This document shows positions 1 to 7,920 of a stretch of 55,941 bases of DNA, one piece after another. The notes beneath the pieces were generated by a model that was not told the DNA's origin, did no database searches, and saw nothing but the letters and a program-made list of their open reading frames with translations. The stretch comes from an uncultured Pseudomonadota bacterium (GTDB lineage Bacteria; Pseudomonadota; Gammaproteobacteria; Steroidobacterales; Steroidobacteraceae). How positions within the stretch are numbered: position 1 is the first letter of the stretch; each line of letters starts with the position of its first letter. A program made the translations under genes and the position numbers. The stretch spans positions 1-55,941 of the forward strand of contig CADEED010000011.1 in NCBI GenBank assembly GCA_902826225.1. The letters are read 5' to 3'.

Positions 1-1282
1 CGCCGGGGGACAGGTCGATCGTGACCGGCGTGAGTCCGCGGAAGCTGCCGCCCGTCGTCACCGTCGCACCCGACGGAACGGAGCGCACCGTGACGCGCGC
101 GTCCGCGGCGCCGAGTTCGATCGGGCCGATCGTCTGCGCGACGCCCGCCGCCACGACGACTGTCGACGTCCACGGCCGCAGGCCGGGCGCCGCGACCTGC
201 ACGCGGCGGATGCCCGAATCCATCTCGACCTTCGCGGGCGTGACACCGGCGGGCTTGCCGTCCACCTCGATCTGCGCGCCCGCCGGAACGGAGGCCAGCG
301 AGATCACCGCGAAATTCGGCTTGAGCGCGACCTTGAGCTGCTGCTTCTCGCCACCGCCGGCGATGGTGAGCCGTTCGACGTGGTCGAGATACCGTGGCGC
401 GTTGAACGTGAGCGTACGATCGCCCGCCGGCACGTCGACGACGCCGGGCACGCGCCCCAGCTTCGCGCCATCGGCGGAGATCTCGGCGCCGACGCCGCCG
501 GTATCCACTTCGAGCTTGCCCGGCAGCTTGACCAGGTGGATCAGCGCGTGAATCGGCTGCGAGCCCCGTACCGTCACGCGTGTCTCGGCCGGTAGATAGC
601 CCGGCCGCTCGGCGCGCAGGCGGTGCTCCCCCGGGAACACGAACACGCTCGCGGCCGATTGCCACGAGAACTTGCCGACCGAAGTGACTTCCGCGTCGCC
701 GGGACGCAGGTCGAGCGCGATGGGTTTCAGCAACGCGAACATGGCGAGCACGACGAGCAGCGCGGCCGCCATGAACCACGCGGCATAGTTGAGCCTGCTG
801 CGCGCGACTGCCCTCGCCACGCGCGGCGCGCGCACGCCGTCGATGCGCGGCACCTCGCCCATCTCGACCGCGACGTCTTCGGCCGGTGGCGCAAGCAGTT
901 TCACGCTGTCGCCGACAGGCGGCAGAGTATCCGTTCCTTCGAGCTCGAAGCGGCGCAGCGCGAGCGACTTCGACGTCGCCTCCTCGACGAGGATCTGCGA
1001 TCCCGCGACCGTCAGCACGTCGCCCGCGCTGACGATGCGCGCGCCGCCGATGGGGACGCCGTTGACGCTCACGCGCGCGTCCGCAGACGCGTCGAGCAAC
1101 CAGCGACCGGACACGGACCGCAGCGAGACGAGCGGGCCCGCCTCTTCGTCGGCCGGCATGTCCTCCACCTGCGCCGTGAGCACACCCGTGCGCGCGTCGA
1201 GCGCGGCACGCGCGCCGTACTGCGACTCGCCCTGCGCGCTGCGCAGGACGATGTTGGCGTCGATTGAGAGGGACGGCTCCAC
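1..1282 (-). CDS. FHA-like / PEGA repeat membrane protein (partial, C-terminus off window)
   Basis: The frame opens with GTG at 1282, three bases after the stop of the kinase gene, and runs off the left edge, leaving 427 residues. The first 100 or so residues resemble a degenerate FHA fold (a stretch VSVNGVPIGG matches the usual VNG turn). A single membrane helix lies near residues 164-184 (AAWFMAAALLVVLAMFALL). After it come several PEGA-type beta repeats, for example SVPAGAQIEVDGKPAGVTP and SVPSGATVTTGG. It was read by translating the minus strand directly. Inference: a membrane-anchored partner that binds phosphothreonine made by the kinase encoded just upstream and places PEGA domains outside the membrane. 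The FHA assignment is moderate, the PEGA assignment good. Confidence 0.8.
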   Translation of the reverse strand, partial: MEPSLSIDANIVLRSAQGESQYGARAALDARTGVLTAQVEDMPADEEAGPLVSLRSVSGRWLLDASADARVSVNGVPIGGARIVSAGDVLTVAGSQILVEEATSKSLALRRFELEGTDTLPPVGDSVKLLAPPAEDVAVEMGEVPRIDGVRAPRVARAVARSRLNYAAWFMAAALLVVLAMFALLKPIALDLRPGDAEVTSVGKFSWQSAASVFVFPGEHRLRAERPGYLPAETRVTVRGSQPIHALIHLVKLPGKLEVDTGGVGAEISADGAKLGRVPGVVDVPAGDRTLTFNAPRYLDHVERLTIAGGGEKQQLKVALKPNFAVISLASVPAGAQIEVDGKPAGVTPAKVEMDSGIRRVQVAAPGLRPWTSTVVVAAGVAQTIGPIELGAADARVTVRSVPSGATVTTGGSFRGLTPVTIDLSPG

Positions 1283-1284
1283 GA

Positions 1285-3672
1285 TCAGATGGGCTCCAGG
1301 CAGCGGATCACGATGATCTGGTTGCCCTGTCCCGGCGCCACGGTGATCTCGCGGCGGACGTCGCGGTAGCCGCTGCGTCGGCCGGTGACGGTGTACCGGC
1401 CGGGCTTGAGCTCGACCTCGCGCCGCTCGAACGCTCCGAAGAAGCCGACGCGCTGGATGGCGACTTCCGTGACGTTGTCGGATTCGAGGGCGAGCATGAC
1501 TGATTGATTGAACGTGGGCAGCAGGAGTTCCAGCCGGGACATCTGGGAACGGATGACCGGCCCCTTCCTGGGCAGCGCATCGGCGCGTGACAGCAGACGC
1601 TCCGCCTCCCGCCGGACGTTGTCTTCGGCCAGGCGCTCGGGGCGGTCGATCAGGGCCTGCAGCCGATTACCGAGGTCCGCGCGCGGTGCCACGGCGGCTC
1701 GGCCGGCGACGGCGAATTGCAGTGTCGGGTCGCGCGCGAGCTGCTCGTCGTAGATCGCCAGTGCCTCGGTCCAGCGCTCCTCGGCCACCAGGCGCGCGGC
1801 CCTGGCTTCGATATCCGCGAGATTGCGACCCGCGCCGGTGTCACCGACGCGCTGCAGGGCCGCGGCGACTTCGGCGCTGTCCGGCCGCAATGCGCGCGCC
1901 TTCTCGAGTTGCGTGCGCGCCTCGGCCAGCCGGCCGCCATTGAGCGCGGCGAGCCCGGCGCCCATCACCGCGTTGAATTCGTTCTCGGACATCGCGCGCT
2001 TCACGCGGGCGAGCCCTTCCGTGGCGGCGACGTTGCCCGGATTGCGCTTCAGGACGTCGGCGAACAAGGTCTGCGCTCTCGCCAGATCCTTCGCATGCTC
2101 GGCGTTCTCGGCGTCGGACAGCGTGGGCAGTACGCCGGTGGCCGCGGCCAGCCTGCCCAGGCCCTCGCTGGCTTCATTGTTGCCGGGTTCGATTTTCAGC
2201 GCGGTGTCGTAGGCCTGGCGCGAGTTCTCGAATTCGCCGGCGAGCAGCGCGCGCTTGCCCTCCTGCAAGTGCGCCGCGAGCGCCTCCGGCGCGCGGTCTT
2301 CGATCGCCTTGATCTGCTTGTCCAGCGCTTCGAGCGGCGCGGCGACGGCGCCGTACTGACGACGTTCGAGGTCACCGCCGATCTCGTCGAGCGATTTGCG
2401 CGCGGCGGCGAAGTCGGTCCCGGCCCACTGCGCGGCGCCGCGCGAGTCGAGCTCGAGCGCGCGCGTGCTGAGGTCGGTGTGTTTGCCGGCAAGTTCGTCG
2501 GCGAGCTTCTCGCTGGCGAGCTCCGCTTCCGTCGGGCCGGCGGGCACGTCGAGCGCCGCGACGTCGACCTTCTGCTGGCTCGCGAGTTTCGGCAGCAGGA
2601 ACGCGACGCCGCCCGTGGCCGCGACGAGCACGGCGGCGATGATCCAGCCGCGGCGGCGGTTCTGCGCGCGCTGCTCGCGCACGACCTGCGCGCGCAGCTC
2701 GTCGACCCTGGGCAGGATCCCGGGATCGATCTGCTCGAGCTCGCGCACGTCCGGCGCCACCGGGTCCATGAACGGTTCCGCCATCACGGCGGGCGTGAGA
2801 TTTTCCGCCGCGGCACCGAGGATCGCCGCCTCGCTCTCCGCGGCCGTGCTGGCCGCGGTGCCTTCGAAGCCGAGCGTGTCCTGCAGGATCGCGTTCATCT
2901 CGTCGGCGACGTGACGCATCGACGGCGGGCGCTCGCGCCCCTGCTTCGCGAGCAGCCAGGAGACCAGCAGCTCGAGGCGCGGCGGGATCGGCTTGACGGG
3001 CTTGATGAGCGGCACTGGCTCGGTCGAGATGCGCTTCGCATCGAACGCGGGATAGAACGGCGGATAGCCTGAGAGCAGCTCGTACGCGAGCGCGCCGAGC
3101 CCGTAGATGTCGTCGGCCGGGCGCGCCGGCTCACCGGCCAGCTGCTGCGGACTCGCGGAGAAAGGCGAACCGGGCGGACCGGTCGTGTCGTCGCCTTCCG
3201 AGGCGCCGGCGCCGAAATCCGCGAGCAGCGGACGGCCCGCGCCGTCGAGCAGTACGTTCGACGGCTTGAGATCGCGGTGCACGATGCGCCGCCCGTGCGC
3301 ATGCTCGAGCGCGGCGGCGATATCGATGAGAAGCGGCAGGATCCGGGTGTACGACGCACCGCGCATCTGCCGCAGGTCGCCGCCCGGGGCGAGCGTCATC
3401 GGCAGCACGGTGGCGTCCTGCGTACGAACGGGCTCGAACACCCGCAGCACGCCCGGGTGGTTGAGACGCGTCGTCAGCGTGAATTCCCGCTGGAACACCT
3501 GCCATGCGGCTTCGGAGTTCTCGAACTGGGAATAGAGCACTTTCAGCGCGATGTCGGTGTCGCGCAGCTCGTCGCGCGCGCGCCAGACCTCGCCGTAGCC
3601 GCCGGCGCCGAGTTTCTCTAGAGCCACGAAGCGGCCGCACAGCCTCGTGCCCGCCTGAATCTGATTTGTCAC
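1285..3672 (-). CDS. Transmembrane Ser/Thr protein kinase with TPR-like and PEGA C-terminus
   Basis: This 795-residue protein begins with a Hanks-type kinase domain (about residues 12-270). The glycine loop is LGAGGYGEVW, the ATP lysine sits in IALKVLY, the catalytic loop is HRDLKPSNVLLD and the metal motif is DFG in LADFGAGA, so it looks active. One membrane helix follows at about 345-363 (WIIAAVLVAATGGVAFLLP). The rest is periplasmic by topology: TPR-like helical repeats around 460-680 and a PEGA domain at about 735-795. It is the fourth gene of a tightly spaced minus-strand run, 26 bases after a lipoprotein gene and touching the FHA-like/PEGA gene. Substrate unknown; the FHA-like neighbour is the obvious candidate partner. 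Confidence 0.93.
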   Translation of the reverse strand: MTNQIQAGTRLCGRFVALEKLGAGGYGEVWRARDELRDTDIALKVLYSQFENSEAAWQVFQREFTLTTRLNHPGVLRVFEPVRTQDATVLPMTLAPGGDLRQMRGASYTRILPLLIDIAAALEHAHGRRIVHRDLKPSNVLLDGAGRPLLADFGAGASEGDDTTGPPGSPFSASPQQLAGEPARPADDIYGLGALAYELLSGYPPFYPAFDAKRISTEPVPLIKPVKPIPPRLELLVSWLLAKQGRERPPSMRHVADEMNAILQDTLGFEGTAASTAAESEAAILGAAAENLTPAVMAEPFMDPVAPDVRELEQIDPGILPRVDELRAQVVREQRAQNRRRGWIIAAVLVAATGGVAFLLPKLASQQKVDVAALDVPAGPTEAELASEKLADELAGKHTDLSTRALELDSRGAAQWAGTDFAAARKSLDEIGGDLERRQYGAVAAPLEALDKQIKAIEDRAPEALAAHLQEGKRALLAGEFENSRQAYDTALKIEPGNNEASEGLGRLAAATGVLPTLSDAENAEHAKDLARAQTLFADVLKRNPGNVAATEGLARVKRAMSENEFNAVMGAGLAALNGGRLAEARTQLEKARALRPDSAEVAAALQRVGDTGAGRNLADIEARAARLVAEERWTEALAIYDEQLARDPTLQFAVAGRAAVAPRADLGNRLQALIDRPERLAEDNVRREAERLLSRADALPRKGPVIRSQMSRLELLLPTFNQSVMLALESDNVTEVAIQRVGFFGAFERREVELKPGRYTVTGRRSGYRDVRREITVAPGQGNQIIVIRCLEPI

Positions 3673-3698
3673 GATCGCCTGGACTAACTAACTATTCT

Positions 3699-4982
3699 TC
3701 AGCCGGATGGAGGTGGCGCGACGCCCGTGGTGGTCGTCGTGGTGGCGGGCGCGGCGGGAGCTGCCGGCGGCGGCGCAGCCGCGGTGCCGGTTTCCTCTTG
3801 ATAGAGCTGTTTGAGCAGCTTGCGCCATTCGCGGTACTGGTCTTCCGCCGTACCGCTGAGGCGCAGCGTGTGGCCTTCGACCTCGACGACCTGCGGCGCG
3901 ACCTCGGACTGGAAGCTCAACGTGAGTTCCTTGAGCGCGTCGGCGTGCGTGCGGGCGTCAGCATACTTCTTGATGCCCGAAAGCACGGCGGCAATACCGC
4001 CCATGGTGCCCGCGTTGCGCATGGCGTTGTTGATGCGGCAGCTGTCGTACGTGCTGCACGAATTGGGCGCGAAAATGCTCGCGATGAGCGCCGCGGCGCC
4101 GAGCACGGTGCGCGTCCGCGCGCTCGAGCGAGCGCGCATTTCCTTCTCGAGCTCGGTGAAGCTCGTTTGCCGCCAGCTGCCGTACGAGTCCTCGATGGAG
4201 TCGTGGAAGCTCGCGTAGTAGTCGTTCACCGTGTCGACGACCGCGGTGTCGCGTTCCCGGATGCGTTCGATGCGCCCGAGCGTCGGGTCGCCTTCGGCCG
4301 GCAGGCGCGCGACCTGCACGATACCGTTCTTGTCCTTGGCCGTCATGCCGGCCATCGCGTCGGGCGCGAGATCTTCCGCGAACCGCAGCGAAGCGACCTT
4401 GCGGATGTTCTCGCGGTCGAGCGACGTCAACTTGTCGCGCGCGAGGACGAGATCGTTCGCGACCTCGGAGTACACGTTCTGGAACGGATCGCGCGCCTTG
4501 AGCGACGCCGTCGTCTTGTAAGCGCCGAGATCCACCATGCTGCTGTAGCGCTTGTCCTTGATCCACACGCGTCCCGCGGCGTCCACCGCCGTGACGTCGA
4601 TGGCGAGGAAACCGCCGTTGGAGTCGACGAGCTGGCCCGTGACGATGACGTCGACGAAGTCCGCGGACTCCGGGATGACGCGCACGGCGCCCCACTGCGC
4701 GGTGCCTTCGAGCGTCTCGCGCAACAGCGTGGGGATGTAGCGCGCCTCGGCCTTGCGCAGGTCGGGATAGATGCGCTTCTTCGCGAGCGCCTCGTCGTCG
4801 TTCTCGATGTTCTTCGGGATGCCCGGGTCGAAGACGCGGATACCGACGTCGAGCAGCTCCGACTCGGGAATGTGCACCGTCGCCTGCTTCGCCACGACCT
4901 TCGGTGGCGGCCGCGTCTCGCTGGTGACGCAACCGACCAGCGCCACGGTCATCGTCAACGCCGCGATCAGTTTCAGGTTCAT
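3699..4982 (-). CDS. Lipoprotein of unknown function, kinase-linked
   Basis: The 427-residue product starts with a type II signal peptide and lipobox (ALVGC, Cys18), so it is predicted to be lipid-anchored. The body is not a family I recognise. It has a conserved-looking segment about forming or sensing RVFDPG/IPKNIEND, a short hydrophobic stretch near residue 300 (VLGAAALIASIF) followed by a Cys pair (SCSTYDSC), and a C-terminal tail of Ala, Pro and Thr repeats (about residues 397-427) that is probably disordered. It sits between a Gly/Ser-rich lipoprotein (21-base gap) and the kinase (26-base gap), so an operon role with the kinase is likely but its job is unknown. Confidence 0.82.
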   Translation of the reverse strand: MNLKLIAALTMTVALVGCVTSETRPPPKVVAKQATVHIPESELLDVGIRVFDPGIPKNIENDDEALAKKRIYPDLRKAEARYIPTLLRETLEGTAQWGAVRVIPESADFVDVIVTGQLVDSNGGFLAIDVTAVDAAGRVWIKDKRYSSMVDLGAYKTTASLKARDPFQNVYSEVANDLVLARDKLTSLDRENIRKVASLRFAEDLAPDAMAGMTAKDKNGIVQVARLPAEGDPTLGRIERIRERDTAVVDTVNDYYASFHDSIEDSYGSWRQTSFTELEKEMRARSSARTRTVLGAAALIASIFAPNSCSTYDSCRINNAMRNAGTMGGIAAVLSGIKKYADARTHADALKELTLSFQSEVAPQVVEVEGHTLRLSGTAEDQYREWRKLLKQLYQEETGTAAAPPPAAPAAPATTTTTTGVAPPPSG

Positions 4983-5003
4983 GACATCACCTCGCGCATC
5001 GAA

Positions 5004-5936
5004 TCACTTCGCCGACTTCTTGTAGTCGTTGTATTCCTTCCAGAGGCGTTCCTTGAGCTCGGGATCCGTCTCTTCCTCGGCCGCCTTGCGCAGGCGCCGC
5101 GCGACGATGTCGTCGTCGCTGCCGATCGCCACGTTGCGGTTCGCGCTGCCGCCGCCCTGGCCCGGTGTGTTGCCGCCCTTGCCGTCGCTCTTCTGGCCGC
5201 TGTCGCCGCCCGTCGGGCTCGTCGCACTCGCATCGGATTTGAGATCACCTTCGCGGGTGCCGGGCGCGCCAGAGCTGCCACCGCCGGCATTGTCCGAAGT
5301 GCCGGAGTCCGAGCTCGGGTTCTCGCCCTCGGCGCTGCCTCCGCGCGCGTCGCGCTCTTTCGCGACGCGTTCCTGTTCCTTCTTCAGCGTCTTGTCGAAG
5401 TCGCCGAGAGAATCCTCGAGCGCCTTGTCGCCGGCCTGGCGCCGCTCTTCGGAAGTCTGCGCGCCCGAACCGCTGCCGCCCTCGCCGCCGGGGCCCTCCG
5501 TCGACGCGGTGCCAGACTTCGAGCCCTTGGACTTGCTGCCGGACTCGCCGCTGCCGGACTCGCCATCGCCGGATTCTCCGTCGCCCGATTCTCCGCCGCT
5601 CTCGCCCGGCAGGCCGGATTTCGAGGCAGACGACGAGCCATCACCGGGCAGACCCGGCAATCCGCTGCTGGTGCTGCCGCCCGGCATTCCCGGCATGCCG
5701 CTGCTGCCGCCGGGCATTCCGGAGCTGCCGCCCGGCATCCCCGAGCTTCCGCCGGGCATGCCGCCGCCTCCACCGGGCAAGCCGCCCGAAGATCCACCGC
5801 CCGAAGAGCCGCCGTCGCCACCGGGCATGCCGCCCGAGGGGCTGGGCATACCGCCGCCGGAGCTACCGCCGGTTGCGCAGCCGGCGAGGACAACTGCCGC
5901 GAGGGCAGCGCCGATCGAGTGCCAGGGTGTGCGCAT
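5004..5936 (-). CDS. Low-complexity Gly/Ser/Pro/Met-rich lipoprotein
   Basis: The 310-residue product has a lipoprotein signal with lipobox VLAGC (Cys20). Residues 23-100 are almost only Gly, Ser, Pro and Met in repeats of the type GMPGGSS. Residues 100-260 are Ser/Gly/Asp/Glu-rich and acidic. The last 45 residues form a charged, helix-prone end (DDDIVARRLRKAAEEETDPE). Such composition suggests a long flexible tether ending in a small folded or helical module. I know no family for it. It lies 18 bases after one lipoprotein gene and 21 before the next, in the kinase operon. The sense-strand codon pattern and the clean signal peptide support the minus strand; a long open frame opposite it is a GC artefact. 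Confidence 0.75.
   Translation of the reverse strand: MRTPWHSIGAALAAVVLAGCATGGSSGGGMPSPSGGMPGGDGGSSGGGSSGGLPGGGGGMPGGSSGMPGGSSGMPGGSSGMPGMPGGSTSSGLPGLPGDGSSSASKSGLPGESGGESGDGESGDGESGSGESGSKSKGSKSGTASTEGPGGEGGSGSGAQTSEERRQAGDKALEDSLGDFDKTLKKEQERVAKERDARGGSAEGENPSSDSGTSDNAGGGSSGAPGTREGDLKSDASATSPTGGDSGQKSDGKGGNTPGQGGGSANRNVAIGSDDDIVARRLRKAAEEETDPELKERLWKEYNDYKKSAK
5637..5870 (-). repeat. In-frame minisatellite encoding GMPGGSS-type repeats
   Basis: Within the Gly/Ser-rich lipoprotein gene the DNA repeats with a 21-bp period. Units begin at 5710, 5731 and 5752 and read, on the plus strand, CC(G/C)GGCAT followed by variants of CCGGAGCTGCCG. Shorter and imperfect copies flank them. The period is a multiple of three, so copy-number change would keep the frame and alter tether length. 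Confidence 0.75.
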
Positions 5937-5954
5937 GGGAATCTCCTGCGTTGA

Positions 5955-6647
5955 TCAATGGGTACCGGCGGTTGTCTCGTCGGTTCCCGAGAAGAAACTG
6001 CGCAGCTGGTTCGACATGCGGTTGCATGCGGTCGCCTGCACGCGCGCGATGAAAGGCAAGGGGACGATCGCCCCGACAATGGCCGAAGTCCCGGTGACGT
6101 TGGTTCCGACGCTACCCGCGGACTTCGACTGTTTCAAATCCCAAATCGTGGCCTCGTAGGCGGACTCCTTCTGCCACCAGCCGAAGCCAATGCAGCCCGC
6201 TCCACCGGGCGCCGCGCCACAGGCCAGGCTGCCGCCGCCGTCCACCTTGCGGGTGCTGCCGTCGAGCCAGACGACATAACGCACGCCGCTCTGCGTGACC
6301 TTGTCCGCCACACCCGGGCGGGCGAGCAACGCGCTCATCGACTCCGGCTTGCCGGGCGCGGTGCTCGGCTCGAACCACGGGAACATGTTGTCCACGAACT
6401 CGTTGTTGTCGTGGACCTCGAGGTGGTTGCGACCGCCGGCGAGGCCCTCGCTGATGCAATCCATGAATTCGTCTTCGGCGCCCGCGCCTTCGATTTGCGG
6501 CTTGGCCAGGATGACGATTCGTTCGCCTTTGGCGACCGGCGTCGCGAGCTCGCGCGACTCTTCGATTCGCGCCTGCATGCATCCACCGAGCAACGCGAGT
6601 CCGACCGAGTATCCGACGATGGCGGACGTGATCCGGAGTGCGTTCAT
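5955..6647 (-). CDS. Lipoprotein of unknown function, first gene of kinase cassette
   Basis: The 230-residue product has a signal peptide with lipobox LLGGC (Cys23). The segment ERIVILAKPQIEG suggests a small alpha/beta fold; later regions include ARPGVADKVTQSGVRYVVWLDG and a Gly/Cys-rich stretch (GGGSLACGAAPGGAGCIGFG). No family recognised. It begins the run of five minus-strand genes that ends with the FHA-like/PEGA protein, and a GGGAGA ribosome site lies just upstream of the ATG. The 110-base space upstream separates it from the radical SAM gene, so the cassette promoter is expected there. Confidence 0.8.
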   Translation of the reverse strand: MNALRITSAIVGYSVGLALLGGCMQARIEESRELATPVAKGERIVILAKPQIEGAGAEDEFMDCISEGLAGGRNHLEVHDNNEFVDNMFPWFEPSTAPGKPESMSALLARPGVADKVTQSGVRYVVWLDGSTRKVDGGGSLACGAAPGGAGCIGFGWWQKESAYEATIWDLKQSKSAGSVGTNVTGTSAIVGAIVPLPFIARVQATACNRMSNQLRSFFSGTDETTAGTH

Positions 6648-6728
6648 GGAGAGTCTCCCTTGCTCGATGCGGGGAATCTGACGGGCACGGCCAGTATGCC
6701 ACGTTGCAGCATCGCTACTTTCTGACCT

Positions 6729-6745
6729 CCCCGGACGCGCCGGGG
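6729..6745 (-). terminator. GC hairpin after radical SAM gene
   Basis: CCCCGG and CCGGGG pair around a 5-base loop, 13 bases past the stop of the radical SAM gene and before the kinase cassette. There is no T-run, so termination is only a possibility. Confidence 0.35.
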
Positions 6746-6757
6746 TTCCCGGGTGCG

Positions 6758-7831
6758 CTAAAGGAGATCCAGCGACATCTGGGGGTGATTACGTCCGGGT
6801 GGGCGAAACAGATTCGTCGGTAGCTGGCGACTGTGGCCCTCCGGGAAGCCGAGCCGTCGGCAGGCGAGCCTGAAGCGCTGGCGCATGAGCTGCGCGACCG
6901 GGCCGGTGGCCTTCATGCGGGTCCCAAAATCGGGGTCGTTGTCGCGCTCGCCGCGCATGCCGCGCACCTGCGACATCACATGCGCCGCCCGCTCGGGAAA
7001 GTGCTCGGCCAGCCACTCGCGGAACAGGTCTTTCACTTCCCATGGCAGCCGCAGCATCGTGTATCCCGCGAACGAGGCGCCGGATTCGCGCGCGGCCTCC
7101 AGCACGGCCTCGACTTCGTGTTCCGTGAGCACCGGGATGATCGGCGCGACGAGCACGCCGACCGGAACGCCGGCATCGGCCAGCACGCGCATGGCCTTGA
7201 GCTTGGCCGCGGCCGACGCGGCGCGCGGCTCGAGGATGCGCTTCAGCTCGCTGTTCAACGTGGGGATGCTGAAGTTGACGTGGACCAGGCCGTCCTTGGC
7301 GAGCGCGGCGAGCAGGTCGACGTCGCGCGCCACCAACGCGCCCTTCGTCGTCACCGCGACCGGGTGTTTGCAGCGGAGCAACACCTCGAGGATCGAGCGT
7401 GTGATCTTGTGTGTCTTCTCGATCGGCTGGTAAGGATCCGTGTTGGCGCCGAGCATGATGGTGGCGCACTTGTAGGAATGCGCCGCGAGTTCCTTTTCGA
7501 GTAGTTGCGCGGCGTCCTGCTTGTAGAAGAGCCTGGTTTCGAAATCGAGGCCGGGCGAGAGGCCGACGTAGGCGTGGCTGGGGCGCGCAAAACAATAAAC
7601 ACACCCATGGAGGCATCCACGATAGGGATTGATAGATTGCCCGAAGCTGACGTCCGGAGACTGATTGCGGCTGATGATCGAGCGCGCGGGCTCTGGCAGC
7701 ACGACTGTCTCCGGTCTCCTATCTACTTGCTCGTCTTCGTACCAGCCATCTTGCTCCAGGGTCTTCGTCAGTTTGTCGAAGCGCCCGGGAGGTTGCGACA
7801 GTGCGCCACGGCCTTTGATCGAGACAGTCAT
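6758..7831 (-). CDS. PA0069-family radical SAM protein
   Basis: The 357-residue product carries the radical SAM iron-sulfur motif as RGCLHGCVYC (Cys73, Cys77, Cys80; CX3CX2C), preceded by SINPYRG and followed by FARPSHAYVGLSPG, which is the signature of the PA0069/Rv2578c family. Members resemble spore photoproduct lyase-like repair enzymes in annotation, but their reaction is not established. Start is ATG at 7831. It stands alone between the MFS gene and the kinase cassette, on the same strand as both. Family call is firm; biochemical role is unknown. Confidence 0.92.
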   Translation of the reverse strand: MTVSIKGRGALSQPPGRFDKLTKTLEQDGWYEDEQVDRRPETVVLPEPARSIISRNQSPDVSFGQSINPYRGCLHGCVYCFARPSHAYVGLSPGLDFETRLFYKQDAAQLLEKELAAHSYKCATIMLGANTDPYQPIEKTHKITRSILEVLLRCKHPVAVTTKGALVARDVDLLAALAKDGLVHVNFSIPTLNSELKRILEPRAASAAAKLKAMRVLADAGVPVGVLVAPIIPVLTEHEVEAVLEAARESGASFAGYTMLRLPWEVKDLFREWLAEHFPERAAHVMSQVRGMRGERDNDPDFGTRMKATGPVAQLMRQRFRLACRRLGFPEGHSRQLPTNLFRPPGRNHPQMSLDLL

Positions 7832-7869
7832 GGAGCGGACTGTAGGAACGGCGGAGCGCGCCGTAAATT

Positions 7870-7894
7870 CAGTAGTCGAAGCAGCCGACTACTG
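7870..7894. repeat. Perfect 9-bp stem hairpin
   Basis: CAGTAGTCG and CGACTACTG pair perfectly around a 7-base loop in the space between the MFS stop and the radical SAM start. Together with the hairpin at 7904-7920 it could end MFS transcription or form a leader structure for the radical SAM gene. Confidence 0.6.
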
Positions 7895-7903
7895 TACGAA
7901 CTG

Positions 7904-7920
7904 AAGGGGCCTGTCCCCTT
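7904..7920 (-). terminator. AAGGGG/CCCCTT hairpin overlapping MFS stop
   Basis: AAGGGG, a 5-base loop and CCCCTT form a stem that starts within the stop codon of the MFS gene. The AAGGGGACAGGCCCCTT form resembles short dispersed palindromes common in gammaproteobacterial genomes. Likely transcription end of the MFS gene, without a clear T-run. Confidence 0.45.

Noticed and set aside
3504..5954. Long plus-strand open frame of 816 codons opposite the lipoprotein genes
   Set aside because: Arg/Ala-rich translation without motifs; the minus strand has signal peptides and tight operon spacing.
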